Shown: positions 13,481-21,791 of the stretch, piece after piece
How the letters are laid out: the number at the start of each line of letters is the position of its first letter
How positions within the stretch are numbered: position 1 is the stretch's first letter
Source of the DNA: a virus
Virus record (IMG/VR): IMGVR_UViG_3300050821_003950
Span: 1 to 64,000 of that record
Length of the DNA stretch: 64,000 nt
Direction: 5' to 3' (one strand)
Notes under the pieces: model-generated
Database searches by the model: none
What the model was told of the DNA's origin: nothing
Seen by the model: the letters and a program-made list of their open reading frames with translations, nothing else
Translations under genes and position numbers: made by a program

Positions 13481-15751
13481 GTGTCCACGCAAGAAGAGAG
13501 GGAAGCCGCGGGCCGAGCCGCGTTCCAAGCCGTGATCGACGCGGCGCTCGACTGGCCCGTGTTCCTCGCGTCGACGATGCCGAAGGATCCGAACGATCCC
13601 GAGGTGACGGAACGGATCAAGAAGCTCGCGGCGCTCGCGCTGCGACTGAACCCGCTCGAACGCCGGAACACGATCGAGTCGGTCTTCCGATACAACCGCG
13701 GCATCCCGCGCGCGCCCGCCCGCAAGATGTTCGACGACGAGATCAAACGGCTCGAAGGCGAGGCCGAGGCGACCGCCGCCAGTGCAGAGAGCGAAGCTCG
13801 GGGCAAGAGGCGGCAGTCCGCAGTCGGCGACGAGATGCGCGGGCACGTGTTCACGAAATCGAACGGGTGCATCTACCGGAAGAGTGCGATCGGCGCCGAG
13901 GAGCGCGTGACGAGCTTCTCGCTCGTGCCGACGCATCGCATCGCGAAAGACGGCGAGGTCGACGACTGGATCCGATGCCGGATCGAGATCCCCTACGAAG
14001 GCTTCGACGCCGGCACCGAGGGCGCGCCGCTCGTGCAGGTCTACGACGCCGCGTTCCCCTTTCCGCCGAAGGCGTTCACCTCGCGGCACGCGTTCAAGTC
14101 GATCATGCCCAACGAGTGCGCGGGCTCGCCGAGCGACGACGACGTGCAGGGCATCAAAGAGATGTTCAAGCGCGACTACGGGCTCTCGTCTTTGCCGCGC
14201 TTGCAGTCGACCAACGTGCTCGGGCGCCACATGGTCGGCGGCTCGCCGCGCTTCGTGCGCTCCGAGGGCACGATCGGCCCCGATGGGCAGTGGATGGAGA
14301 CGGCTGATCTTACCTACCTCTACGGCGACGGCGTCGGCTCGACGTCGACGCTCGCGAGCAAGATGCCCGGCCGAAAGGACGCGCGGCCGGCGCTCGACTC
14401 GCCCGAGCTGCGCGAGCTGGCGCGGGCCGCGCTCGCGGACGTGATGCGCCTGAACCGGGGCGAGGACATGGCCGCGCTCGTCGGCTGGCACTTCGCGGCG
14501 CTCGTGGCTCCCGCGATCCGCTTGAAGCTCGCGGGCGCGCCGATCCTGAACGTGGTGGGGAGCGCGCAGGCGGGCAAGAGTTCGCTCGCGGGCCGGATCC
14601 TCTGGCCGATGTTCGCGGGCGCGCGCGCCGACGGCGAGCTGATGTCGTGGAAGGGGACGCGCTTTACCATGGCGAAGGAGATCGCCTCGTGCAACGCGCT
14701 CGCGCTTTGCTGGGACGAGAACCGGGAGGGCAGCTCGCCCGGCATGCAGAAGACGCACGCGGAGTTCTACGACATGCTGCGCGGCAGCTACACGAAGGAG
14801 GTCGTCACCCGCGGCAATCAGGACAAGACGATCACGCTCTACGTGCTCCAAGCGCTCTCGAACGTGAACGGCGAGACGCGCATCGCGGGCGATCAGGCGC
14901 TCGTCGAGCGGTGCGTGTTCGTCGTGCTCGATGGCAACTGGCTCGCGCAGCATCCCGAGTGCCGCGCGGCCTACGACCGGATGACAGCGCTCGATCTGGC
15001 GGCGCTCGGCCCCTTCATGCAGGCGTGGACGATGCGCCTCGACGTGGCCGCGGCGCTCGCCGAGGCGCGCGAGATGGTCGGGACCGCCCTGAAGCGGCTC
15101 GGGCGCGCCGGGCGGCTCACGACGCGCGCCGTCGCGAACGTCGAATGGGTGGCGACCGGGATCGTGATGTTCAATCGGCTGGCCGACGAGCTGAGCGTCG
15201 CGACGCCCGCGGTCGAGTTCGTCTCGACGGTCGACCGGATGGTGCGCGAGATGTTCGAGGAGGACCAGGGCGCGAGCCGGGCGACGCTGCACGGAGCCGA
15301 GGGGCGCGTGCGAACGAACGTCGACGCGGCGCTCGTGGAGTGGTCGACCATGGCCACGGGGGGCGAGCTGAAAGAGGGCCGGGACTTCGTCTGGGTCGAT
15401 CGCGCCGAGGGTCTGCGGCTCTGTCTATCGCTCTCGCAGATCATGGGCCGCTGGCTCACGTGGCGGCTCTCGCAGGGGCGCAGCGGGCCGCCCGTGGGGC
15501 AAGCCGACCTGTACCGGAAAGCGTGCGAGATGGTCGCCGCGGGCGGCAGCTACGTGACGGGGGCCGACCGGAAGACGCGCGCCCCGTTCGACGACGGGCG
15601 AAGGCGGTGCCTCGAAGTCGACCCCGCGAAGATCCCCGACTCGCTGGACGTCGACTCGTTCCCGCGGAACGAACTGAAGACGCACGGCGGGCAGCGAGAG
15701 CAGCTCTCGACGCAAGAGCTGCTCGACCGTTTCGGCAAGAAGACGAATTGA
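13481..15751 (+). CDS. P-loop replication ATPase/primase-helicase-like protein
   Basis: 756 residues from GTG 13481. A Walker A (VVGSAQAGKSSLAGR) lies near residue 357 and an acidic Walker B-like strand (LALCWDENRE) near 407. The core then has QALSNVNGETRI and LVERCVFVVLDGNW, a layout seen in DUF927- or D5-type primase-helicases that form ring ATPases. The N-terminal 300 residues are unassigned, and there is a long helical C-terminus. Between the primase gene and the putative origin, it is the best candidate for the replicative helicase; no DnaB-like gene is present. Confidence 0.55.
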   Translation: MSTQEEREAAGRAAFQAVIDAALDWPVFLASTMPKDPNDPEVTERIKKLAALALRLNPLERRNTIESVFRYNRGIPRAPARKMFDDEIKRLEGEAEATAASAESEARGKRRQSAVGDEMRGHVFTKSNGCIYRKSAIGAEERVTSFSLVPTHRIAKDGEVDDWIRCRIEIPYEGFDAGTEGAPLVQVYDAAFPFPPKAFTSRHAFKSIMPNECAGSPSDDDVQGIKEMFKRDYGLSSLPRLQSTNVLGRHMVGGSPRFVRSEGTIGPDGQWMETADLTYLYGDGVGSTSTLASKMPGRKDARPALDSPELRELARAALADVMRLNRGEDMAALVGWHFAALVAPAIRLKLAGAPILNVVGSAQAGKSSLAGRILWPMFAGARADGELMSWKGTRFTMAKEIASCNALALCWDENREGSSPGMQKTHAEFYDMLRGSYTKEVVTRGNQDKTITLYVLQALSNVNGETRIAGDQALVERCVFVVLDGNWLAQHPECRAAYDRMTALDLAALGPFMQAWTMRLDVAAALAEAREMVGTALKRLGRAGRLTTRAVANVEWVATGIVMFNRLADELSVATPAVEFVSTVDRMVREMFEEDQGASRATLHGAEGRVRTNVDAALVEWSTMATGGELKEGRDFVWVDRAEGLRLCLSLSQIMGRWLTWRLSQGRSGPPVGQADLYRKACEMVAAGGSYVTGADRKTRAPFDDGRRRCLEVDPAKIPDSLDVDSFPRNELKTHGGQREQLSTQELLDRFGKKTN

Positions 15752-16171
15752 GAAAACGCGCCACTTGCTCCACTTGAGATCGCTAGCGCATGACTGACAC
15801 TAATTCCGCCATGACTCGAACCCGAAAAACGCGCCACTTGCGCCACTTGCTAGCGAGTGCGCCACTTGCTCGCGTAACATCGCGAGATCGTTGTAAGTGG
15901 GCAAGTGGCGCGCACCACTTGGATCATGAGAGCCCCCTCAGAGAGTCACCTCTCTCGAAGGGCTATTGATCCCACTGTCATAGCCCCCTCTCTCGATGCT
16001 CGCCTTCTATAGAGATCATGATCGAAATATGATCCACTTGATCCACTTGCTACCTATCGAGCCGAAACTGTTGAAAAAAGTGCGCGCCACTTGTGCGCGC
16101 CACTTGGAGCCACTTGATCCACTTGCCCCAAGCCGACGGGAGCCGTCCCCTGCGACAGAATGTGAGACGTC
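15752..16171. other. Candidate replication origin: CCACTTG iteron array
   Basis: A 420-bp non-coding region. CCACTTG occurs on the plus strand at 15761, 15770, 15834, 15843, 15862, 15915, 16034, 16043, 16087, 16100, 16110 and 16119, and once inverted at 15902. Two flavours appear, GCGCCACTTG and GATCCACTTG, often 9 or 10 bp apart (one helical turn). Between the two clusters (15,922-16,030) the DNA is richer in A/T and holds short inverted repeats. The flanks are replication genes, and a DnaA-domain-IV-like protein is encoded nearby. Iterons beside a melting region are the usual form of an iteron origin. No protein-coding gene is seen here. Confidence 0.7.
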
Positions 16172-16999
16172 ATGGCCGTGAAAATCGACAACGACGAGCC
16201 GAATCCGTTCGAGGGATTCGAGGATGCGCCCGCGAAGACGAAGCCGTCATCCCCGGTTGCCCCTTCCGCCCTCGAAGCTCTCCGCACTCCCGCGCAGGCG
16301 GCCCCTCGCCCCGAGACGCCCTACGTGCCCGGCGACCCCCTGACCCTCACGCCCTCGACGCCGAAGCCGTCCCGAGCCCGGGAGCGCGCAGCGCTGGCCT
16401 ACCGCGCGACCCTCTCCCGCGACGACGCGGTCATCGTCGACGTCGCCCCCGGCGACCCCATCCCCATCATCGATCCCCTGCGCGTCGCTGAGCTGGCGGC
16501 GACGTGCAGCGAAGTACGTCTCGCGACCGCCGACCTCGGGGATGTCTTCCTCGTCGCGAAGCGGACCGACAGGCATCGCACCGAGCTGACCTTCGACGAC
16601 GCCGCGCTCTTGACCACGATCGTCGCGACGTTCCCGGGATCAAGGTTGATCGGGATCCGATCCCCTAGGGATCAAAGCGCCCACGGGAATCCCGAGAACA
16701 AACACTCTGACGCGCATGGAGGACCCCTCGACGCGTCGACGGATGGAGGGCCGAATAGGACCGACTGGCCGCCCGAAACGAACCCCAAGCGAACCCAAAG
16801 CGAACACGCGGCGAACCCCGTCGCGATCGGCGCAGCCGAGGCCGCAGTCAAGCAGTCCGCAGTCGACAGTCGGCTCGGGCTCAAGGTCATGTGTTGGGGC
16901 TGCGACCTTCGCGAAGTCGCGGAGCCCGGCGCGCTCTGCGAGAACTGCGACGACAAGATCGAAACCCCGCCGAGTGATGACGAGGAGTGGGCTCGATGA
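16172..16999 (+). CDS. Hypothetical protein with Pro-rich N-terminus and zinc ribbon
   Basis: 275 residues. The first 75 are disordered and Pro/Ala-rich, the middle 75-160 forms a compact alpha/beta region (AVIVDVAPGDPIPIIDP then VRLATADLGDVFLVAKR), and a polar linker leads to a C-terminal Cys-x2-Cys pair set (VMCWGCDLREVAEPGALCENCDDK). The first gene after the iteron array, it may act at the origin, but that is position only. The stop overlaps the exonuclease start. Confidence 0.65.
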   Translation: MAVKIDNDEPNPFEGFEDAPAKTKPSSPVAPSALEALRTPAQAAPRPETPYVPGDPLTLTPSTPKPSRARERAALAYRATLSRDDAVIVDVAPGDPIPIIDPLRVAELAATCSEVRLATADLGDVFLVAKRTDRHRTELTFDDAALLTTIVATFPGSRLIGIRSPRDQSAHGNPENKHSDAHGGPLDASTDGGPNRTDWPPETNPKRTQSEHAANPVAIGAAEAAVKQSAVDSRLGLKVMCWGCDLREVAEPGALCENCDDKIETPPSDDEEWAR

Positions 17000-17613
17000 G
17001 CGGAGGTTTCAACTACACGATCCCGATGCGCTCGCGCGATCTCGTCTTCGTCGACTGCGAGACAACAGGGCTCGATCATCACGTGCACGAGATCATCGAG
17101 TGGGCTGCGATCCGCATGTCGCCCGACCTTCAGATCGAGCGCGGACGCGTCGACATGCGGTGCGTGATGCAGTGGCCCGAGCGAGCCGAGAAGGAAGCGC
17201 TAGAGATCAACGGCTACAGCCGCGAGGCTTGGTTCGACGCGAAGCCGATCCGGCTGATGCTGTTCGAGCATGGCAAGCTCATCGAAGACGGCGAAGCGCT
17301 CACCGTCGGCCATAACGCGCGCTTCGATCTCGACTTTCTCGAAGAAGCGTACCGCCGCGAGTCGATGACGATGCCGCGCATGAAGTACGTGCTCGACACG
17401 GCGTCGATGGCTTGGCCGCTCGTCGTGCACGGGCACCTCGAATGGTTGCGGCTCGAAACCATGTGCAGCAAGTATGGCGTCACGAACGACGGCAAGCATC
17501 GAGCGCTCGCCGACGTGATGCGAATGATCCGCGTGTACGCGAAGCTTGTCGGCGTGAAAGAGCCGCGCTTCGGCCGACGAATCGAAGACAACGAACCGGA
17601 GTGGGCAAGATGA
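16996..17613 (+). CDS. DnaQ-like DEDDh 3'-5' exonuclease
   Basis: 205 residues. VFVDCETTGLDHHVHEIIEWAAI gives Asp20 and Glu22 (ExoI), VGHNARFDLDFLEEAY gives ExoII near 107-122, and GKHRALADVMRM supplies the His and final Asp of ExoIIIepsilon near 168-174. All catalytic residues are present. It may proofread for a host polymerase or trim ends for recombination. The next gene encodes a second nuclease; both sit in one coupled run. Confidence 0.88.
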   Translation: MSGGFNYTIPMRSRDLVFVDCETTGLDHHVHEIIEWAAIRMSPDLQIERGRVDMRCVMQWPERAEKEALEINGYSREAWFDAKPIRLMLFEHGKLIEDGEALTVGHNARFDLDFLEEAYRRESMTMPRMKYVLDTASMAWPLVVHGHLEWLRLETMCSKYGVTNDGKHRALADVMRMIRVYAKLVGVKEPRFGRRIEDNEPEWAR

Positions 17614-18932
17614 CGACGACGACGGAAGAAGCTCTCGCGATCGAGTTCAAGAACGAACACCTCTCGGTCTCGCGCTTGAAGCTCTACGAGCAATGCGAGC
17701 TGAGTTTCGCGATGCGCTACGTGTTCCCCAAGGGCGACGAGGAGCCGCGCGGCGTGGCCGCCGACTTCGGCGTCGTGCTGCACGCGGCGCTCGAAGCGGT
17801 CTACCTCTGGATCGTGCGCGAGGAGTACGCCGGGCGCTTCCCCGACGACAAGCTGATGGCCTGCTACCGCGACGCGTTCCAAGCGAGCGGACTCGTCGGC
17901 GTCGCGCTCTACCAGGAAGGTTTGCAGATCCTTCGGACCTACGCGCGCACGCACGACGTCGTCGATCACATGACGATCCTCGCGGTCGAGCGCGAGTTCA
18001 ATCTCGACGTCGGCGGCTTCGTCGTGAACGGCTACATCGATCGCGTCGACAAGCTCGCGGACGACTGGATCGCGATCGTTGACTACAAGAGCAACCGCAA
18101 CCTGTTCACGCGCGACGATCTCGACACCGATCTTCAAATGTCGGTCTACGGGCTCGTCGCGCGCACGCTCTGGCCATGGGCGAAGCGTTTCTCTTTCGTC
18201 TTTCACATGCTGCGTCACGACACGCATCAGGGCACCGAGCGCACGTCGAGGGAGATCGACGACGCGGCCGGCTACATCGTCGCGCTTGGCAAGCGCACCG
18301 AGCAACCGCGCAAGGCGCACGAGTGGAAGCCGCAGCTAAACGCGAACTGCTCCTATTGCGACTACCGCCGACGTTGCCCGCTCTACGAGAAGATTCTCGC
18401 GGGCGGACACGAGGTCACGAAGGTCGCGAACACGGCCGACTTCGGCGAGGTCGCCGACAAGCGCGAAGAGCTGCACAAGCTCGCGAAGGTGCTCTACGCG
18501 CGCAAGAGCGAGCTGGACAAGCTGATCAAGGCGAAGCTCGATCGCGAGGGCGAGTTCGACGCGGGCGGCTATCACTACCGCTACGTGTCGGGAGGATTCT
18601 CGACGACGATCCAACCGTCGAGCGTGATGCGTGTCTTCGGCGAGCTTGGCATCCCGCCCGAAGAGACGGCGAAGCGCGTGCTCCGCGTCGACAACGATGC
18701 GCTCGAAGCGTTCCGCGTCGCCGTGATCGATACGCTCGACCGACCGAAGGCGCTCATTCTGAACGCGACGCTGCAAGGCATCAGCGACAAGACGCCGAAC
18801 ACGCCGCGGCTCGACTCGCACGCGATCAAGACGGCGAAGAAGGTGCACGACTCCGACGTTGCCAACGAGGCAAAAACCGCCGTGAAGGAAGCGGCGAAGC
18901 GTGATAGGAAAACGAAAGGAGCAACGCCGTGA
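17610..18932 (+). CDS. PD-(D/E)XK (RecB/Cas4-like) exonuclease
   Basis: 440 residues. LSVSRLKLYEQCELSFAMRYVF near 15-36 is the RecB-family opening with its Cys. VVLHAALEAVY gives the conserved His, GYIDRVDKL and IAIVDYKSNRNLF the catalytic Asp and Asp-x-Lys near 145-162. CSYCDYRRRCPLY near 248 supplies the cysteines of a possible Fe-S cluster, as in Cas4 and AddB. A coiled tail of about 170 residues follows. Probably processes DNA ends in phage recombination alongside the neighbouring exonuclease and RuvC-like enzyme. Confidence 0.85.
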   Translation: MTTTTEEALAIEFKNEHLSVSRLKLYEQCELSFAMRYVFPKGDEEPRGVAADFGVVLHAALEAVYLWIVREEYAGRFPDDKLMACYRDAFQASGLVGVALYQEGLQILRTYARTHDVVDHMTILAVEREFNLDVGGFVVNGYIDRVDKLADDWIAIVDYKSNRNLFTRDDLDTDLQMSVYGLVARTLWPWAKRFSFVFHMLRHDTHQGTERTSREIDDAAGYIVALGKRTEQPRKAHEWKPQLNANCSYCDYRRRCPLYEKILAGGHEVTKVANTADFGEVADKREELHKLAKVLYARKSELDKLIKAKLDREGEFDAGGYHYRYVSGGFSTTIQPSSVMRVFGELGIPPEETAKRVLRVDNDALEAFRVAVIDTLDRPKALILNATLQGISDKTPNTPRLDSHAIKTAKKVHDSDVANEAKTAVKEAAKRDRKTKGATP

Positions 18933-19222
18933 AACTTGGTCCCTTGCTACGAGAGTCGCGCCTCGCCGCGGGCCTTTCGCTCGCGACGACCGCGATGCGC
19001 GTGAAGTGCTCGCCGTCCTACCTCTGCCGAATCGAGCAAGGCGATCGATCGCGCCGGCCGTCGACGCGACTGCTCTCGCGGCTCGCGCTCGTGCTGAACA
19101 TCGACGCCGACGTGATCTTCGTCGCGGCCGAGCGTGTGCCGGCCGACCTCGTGAAGTTCATCTTGTCGACGCCCGAGGCGCTCGTGAGGCTGCGAAAGCT
19201 TCAACGTGCGGCGGCAGCATGA
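18929..19222 (+). CDS. XRE-type helix-turn-helix regulator
   Basis: 97 residues from GTG 18929 (GTGA overlap). LGPLLRESRLAAGLSLATTAMRVKCSPSYLCRIEQGDRSRRPSTRLLSRLALVLNID is a complete Cro/CI-type five-helix domain, with the recognition helix at CSPSYLCRIEQG. The C-terminal 35 residues are short and helical, too small for a cleavable repressor domain. It probably controls an early promoter; its operator is not obvious, but the palindromes at 1698 and 20769 are candidates. Confidence 0.8.
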   Translation: MKLGPLLRESRLAAGLSLATTAMRVKCSPSYLCRIEQGDRSRRPSTRLLSRLALVLNIDADVIFVAAERVPADLVKFILSTPEALVRLRKLQRAAAA

Positions 19223-19689
19223 GCGACAAGAAAGACGACGTCGGCGGCCGGTTCGTCGTCGTGCCCGTCGTGATGCTCGGCTGCGCGCCGTGCACGCCGG
19301 ATCCGAACAGTTCGACACCATCTTCGGGAAGAAGCAAGTCGTCGGCGAGGCGTAGCGTGAGCGCGTGGGACGATGCGAAAGCGCGCGCCGGGTGCGGCCG
19401 ACACGACGCCGACGTCGAGCTTCTGACGAGGCTGATCGATGATCACTGGCACGAGCTGCAAGAGTGGGAAGGGAACGCGTTCACCGACATGTTCGACGCG
19501 CTCGAAGCGGGTCAGGGCGAGCTAACCGACAAGCAACGATCGCGCGTGCGAGAAGCCGCCGAGCGTGTCGGCGCCACCATCGAATACGAGAACTTGATCA
19601 GCACGGGACAGGTACCGCGTGGGCGCGAGGTCGAGATGCTCGTGAAAGACAAACCTCTTCGACCGCCCACGAGAAAGCCTTCCGAATGA
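19219..19689 (+). CDS. Hypothetical protein, possibly two genes joined by a frame error
   Basis: The continuous frame encodes 156 residues. Residues 1-26 (MSDKKDDVGGRFVVVPVVMLGCAPC) and the part from 46 onward (SAWDDAKARAGCGRHDADVELL) look natural, but 27-45 is a Ser-rich stretch typical of a wrong frame. In the frame one base back, 19296-19355 reads AGSEQFDTIFGKKQVVGEA and then a TAG, followed at once by GTG 19357. The likely original layout is a gene of about 45 codons ending at 19355 and a second gene 19357-19689. A sequencing error or a real frameshift near 19290 would explain it. Confidence 0.45.
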   Translation: MSDKKDDVGGRFVVVPVVMLGCAPCTPDPNSSTPSSGRSKSSARRSVSAWDDAKARAGCGRHDADVELLTRLIDDHWHELQEWEGNAFTDMFDALEAGQGELTDKQRSRVREAAERVGATIEYENLISTGQVPRGREVEMLVKDKPLRPPTRKPSE

Positions 19690-20240
19690 TCAAGATCGTT
19701 TGCCTCGATCCCGGGTTCTCAAGCATCGGCTACGCGCGCATGATCATTCCGCCGCGCGGGAGCGCGTGGGTCGAGATGTTCGGCGTGTTCCACACGTTCA
19801 AGAGCGACAAGAAGCAAAAGGTGCTCGCGACCGAGGACAATGCGAAGCGCACGATCGAGATCGCGACGTTTCTACGAAAGCTCGCGACGGGTGGCGAAGG
19901 TCGTGCGATCGCGATCGCGACCGAGGCGATGTCGTGGCCGCGTAACGCGAGCGTGAGCGCGAAAGTCGGGCTCGGGTGGGGCGCGATCTGTTCGCTCTCG
20001 GAAGCGTCGGGGCTCCCGCTGATGCAGACGTCGCCGAAGGATTTGAAACGCGCGCTCTGCGGTACGGGCAGCGCGACGAAGGAAGAAGTGCAAGAGGCCG
20101 TCGAGAAGCTCTATCCCGAGACGAAGACGATGCGCCGCGAGATCAAGGCGAGCGATTGGGAACATTGCTTCGACGCCGTCGCCGTCGGTCACGTCGCGCT
20201 CGGATCCGACGTCGTGAAGATGACTCGGCGGGCGGCATGA
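19686..20240 (+). CDS. RuvC-like Holliday junction resolvase
   Basis: 184 residues with the RNase H-like fold. KIVCLDPGFSSIGYAR places the first Asp at residue 8, AIATEAMSWPRNAS the Glu near 79, and ASDWEHCFDAVAVGHVAL the terminal acidic/His pair near 156-164. Length and order match RuvC and phage resolvases. It would cut branched DNA before packaging or during recombination. The ATG overlaps the previous stop. Confidence 0.82.
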   Translation: MIKIVCLDPGFSSIGYARMIIPPRGSAWVEMFGVFHTFKSDKKQKVLATEDNAKRTIEIATFLRKLATGGEGRAIAIATEAMSWPRNASVSAKVGLGWGAICSLSEASGLPLMQTSPKDLKRALCGTGSATKEEVQEAVEKLYPETKTMRREIKASDWEHCFDAVAVGHVALGSDVVKMTRRAA

Positions 20241-20761
20241 GCGTCGCGATCCGAAAAGCGATCGACGAGGCGCTCGATAAGCTCGAACCTGACGCCGTGC
20301 TCGCGGTCGCGTGGCTCGCCGATCGGCTGCTCATGGGACAGCGCTACTACGGGAAGATCGACATCGCGACCGACCCGCGCGATTGGGTCACCGAGCGGCG
20401 CGACGAGATCGGCGACCTCTTGGTCTACTCGGCCTTCGAGGAACTGAAGCGCTCGCTCGCCGAGGCCGCCAAGAATCGACCGCCGCTCGACGACGTCGCG
20501 CCGGCTGACGCGTTGCCGGTCAAGTGTTCGTGGGCGTCGTGTCAGAAGTTCGCCTCGCGTGGCCGCTTCTGCGAGCCGCACGCGAAGCAAGCTGACGACG
20601 AGGCGCTCGCACGGTTCGCGCTCGGCTCCGAGGCTCCCACGCGGTCTACCGTGTCGATTCGCGGGCCGGTCACGTTCGGCTGCGAGTGCGTGCCGCGCGA
20701 GCTGCGCTCCGAGAAGGGCCTTCGCTGCGCGACGTGCTCGACGCTCGTGCGGATCGGCTAG
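20237..20761 (+). CDS. Hypothetical protein with MazG-like helix and two Cys motifs
   Basis: 174 residues. QRYYGKIDIATDPRDWVTERRDEIGDLLVYSAFEEL near 36-72 has the Glu/Asp spacing of all-alpha nucleotide pyrophosphohydrolases and of DUF5664-like phage proteins, but the full metal site is not certain. The C-terminal half holds CSWASCQKF...CEPHAK and CECVPREL...CATCSTL, two candidate zinc ribbons. It is the last gene of the replication operon. Confidence 0.5.
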   Translation: MSVAIRKAIDEALDKLEPDAVLAVAWLADRLLMGQRYYGKIDIATDPRDWVTERRDEIGDLLVYSAFEELKRSLAEAAKNRPPLDDVAPADALPVKCSWASCQKFASRGRFCEPHAKQADDEALARFALGSEAPTRSTVSIRGPVTFGCECVPRELRSEKGLRCATCSTLVRIG

Positions 20762-20768
20762 CTTCGAG

Positions 20769-20786
20769 TTGTAGGTCGACTTACAA
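20769..20786. promoter_or_regulatory. Near-perfect palindrome covering the next start codon
   Basis: TTGTAGGTCGACTTACAA, with a single mismatched pair, ends on the A of ATG 20786. A repressor bound here would block transcription or initiation of the following gene, whose product has an HTH region and could regulate itself. Confidence 0.5.
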
Positions 20787-21484
20787 TGATCGGCATGACC
20801 GCGGACACCGAAGACCTACTTCGACTTTGGCGCGGCGGCGCGACGAGTACAACGTCAGTCGAGTCAAAGCCGCGAAAGCGTGGGAGTAAGAACCCGTTGA
20901 TCGATTGGACGCTCGCGGAGCGTCTCTACGTCGAGGGTGAGCTTGAAGGTGAGGCCGAGCACACCCGTCGTGTCTACCCTACGCGTGCAACGATCGCGCG
21001 CCGCGCGGGAACGACACAAGCGTCGCTCGATCAGTACGTGCGCGCGCATAAGTGGTTCGACAAGAGAGAGGAATTTCAGAAGGTCAATGCGATCATACCA
21101 GTCGTCGCAGCGGCGCCCTCGACGACTGGCGCGCTCCGAGCTGCGCGTCGTAAGCCGGCCGCGCGGACCCGAGGGGAAGCCGAGGGGATCCTCGTGGCCT
21201 ACATCGACCTATTCGCCGAGGCGGTCGAGAAGCGAACACTGAAGCACGAGAGCGTTCACGACCTCGACAAAGCCGTGCGCCTACTCGCCTACGTGCGGGG
21301 GCAAGCCGAGAGCATCAAAGCCACGCACGCGACCGTGACGCTCGACGTGATGATGCAACGCCACGCCGGACAGCGGGCCGCAGCGCATGCGCGCATCGAC
21401 GACGAGGTCGCGGGCGTACTCACGCAAGGCGACGTCGTAGACGCCGTGGGCGTGCCCGTGGAGGAGCCCGAGACCGCGGCGTGA
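20786..21484 (+). CDS. HTH protein, possible terminase small subunit
   Basis: 232 residues from ATG 20786, or 229 from ATG 20795, which would free the palindrome from the coding region. WTLAERLYVEGE, then YPTRATIARRAGTTQASLDQYVRAHKWFDKREEFQ near 45-93, is the HTH layout of phage small terminases and their relatives. The rest is helical (KHESVHDLDKAVRLLAYVRGQAESIK), as expected for oligomerisation. The large terminase lies 20 kb away, so a regulator is an equal alternative. Confidence 0.5.
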   Translation: MIGMTADTEDLLRLWRGGATSTTSVESKPRKRGSKNPLIDWTLAERLYVEGELEGEAEHTRRVYPTRATIARRAGTTQASLDQYVRAHKWFDKREEFQKVNAIIPVVAAAPSTTGALRAARRKPAARTRGEAEGILVAYIDLFAEAVEKRTLKHESVHDLDKAVRLLAYVRGQAESIKATHATVTLDVMMQRHAGQRAAAHARIDDEVAGVLTQGDVVDAVGVPVEEPETAA

Positions 21485-21791
21485 GCTTCCGCTACCGTGG
21501 GGAAGCGGTAACTCGTCGAGGGGTGGGCTAGTGAAGTCGCGAGGTTGCGAGGGGCTCGGGGGGTGTGCGGCGGGACAACTCTTTCCGCTTTCGTAGGCCC
21601 CGCCCTCGACAAGCTGCTCGCCGCGAGGGGCTCAGGTGTTCGAGGGGGCTGTTCGAGGTGCCTCGGGATGCCGGCGCCTACGTCGAGGCCTACGTCGAGG
21701 GGGCCGATGGGGGTACCCCTACGACACGATTTTCGGGTCGAGCCGGCCGCTGCTACTTGCCCGAGAAATTCGCGGCGGCGCGGCGTAACAC
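21485..21791. other. Repeat-rich non-coding leader upstream of the RHH gene
   Basis: No convincing gene. The core CGAGG recurs about eight times between 21517 and 21700. GCGAGGGGCTC appears exactly at 21547 and 21623, and the 12-mer CCTACGTCGAGG is tandemly doubled at 21677-21700. G-runs at 21549-21576 could fold as a G-quadruplex. The repeats precede a ribbon-helix-helix gene, the usual place for its operator or a partition site. Confidence 0.5.

Noticed and set aside
15801-15835. tRNA T-arm-like sequence GGGTTCGAG on the minus strand
   Set aside because: No acceptor, D-arm or anticodon stem can be drawn around it at the right distances, and it lies inside the iteron region.
16651-16680. 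Inverted repeat GATCCC-CTAG-GGATC inside the gene after the origin
   Set aside because: The arms are short and built from GATC-rich coding sequence common in this region; no conserved context supports a site.
21484-21508. Terminator hairpin GCTTCC...GGAAGC after the HTH gene
   Set aside because: The stem has only six pairs, and no T-run follows.
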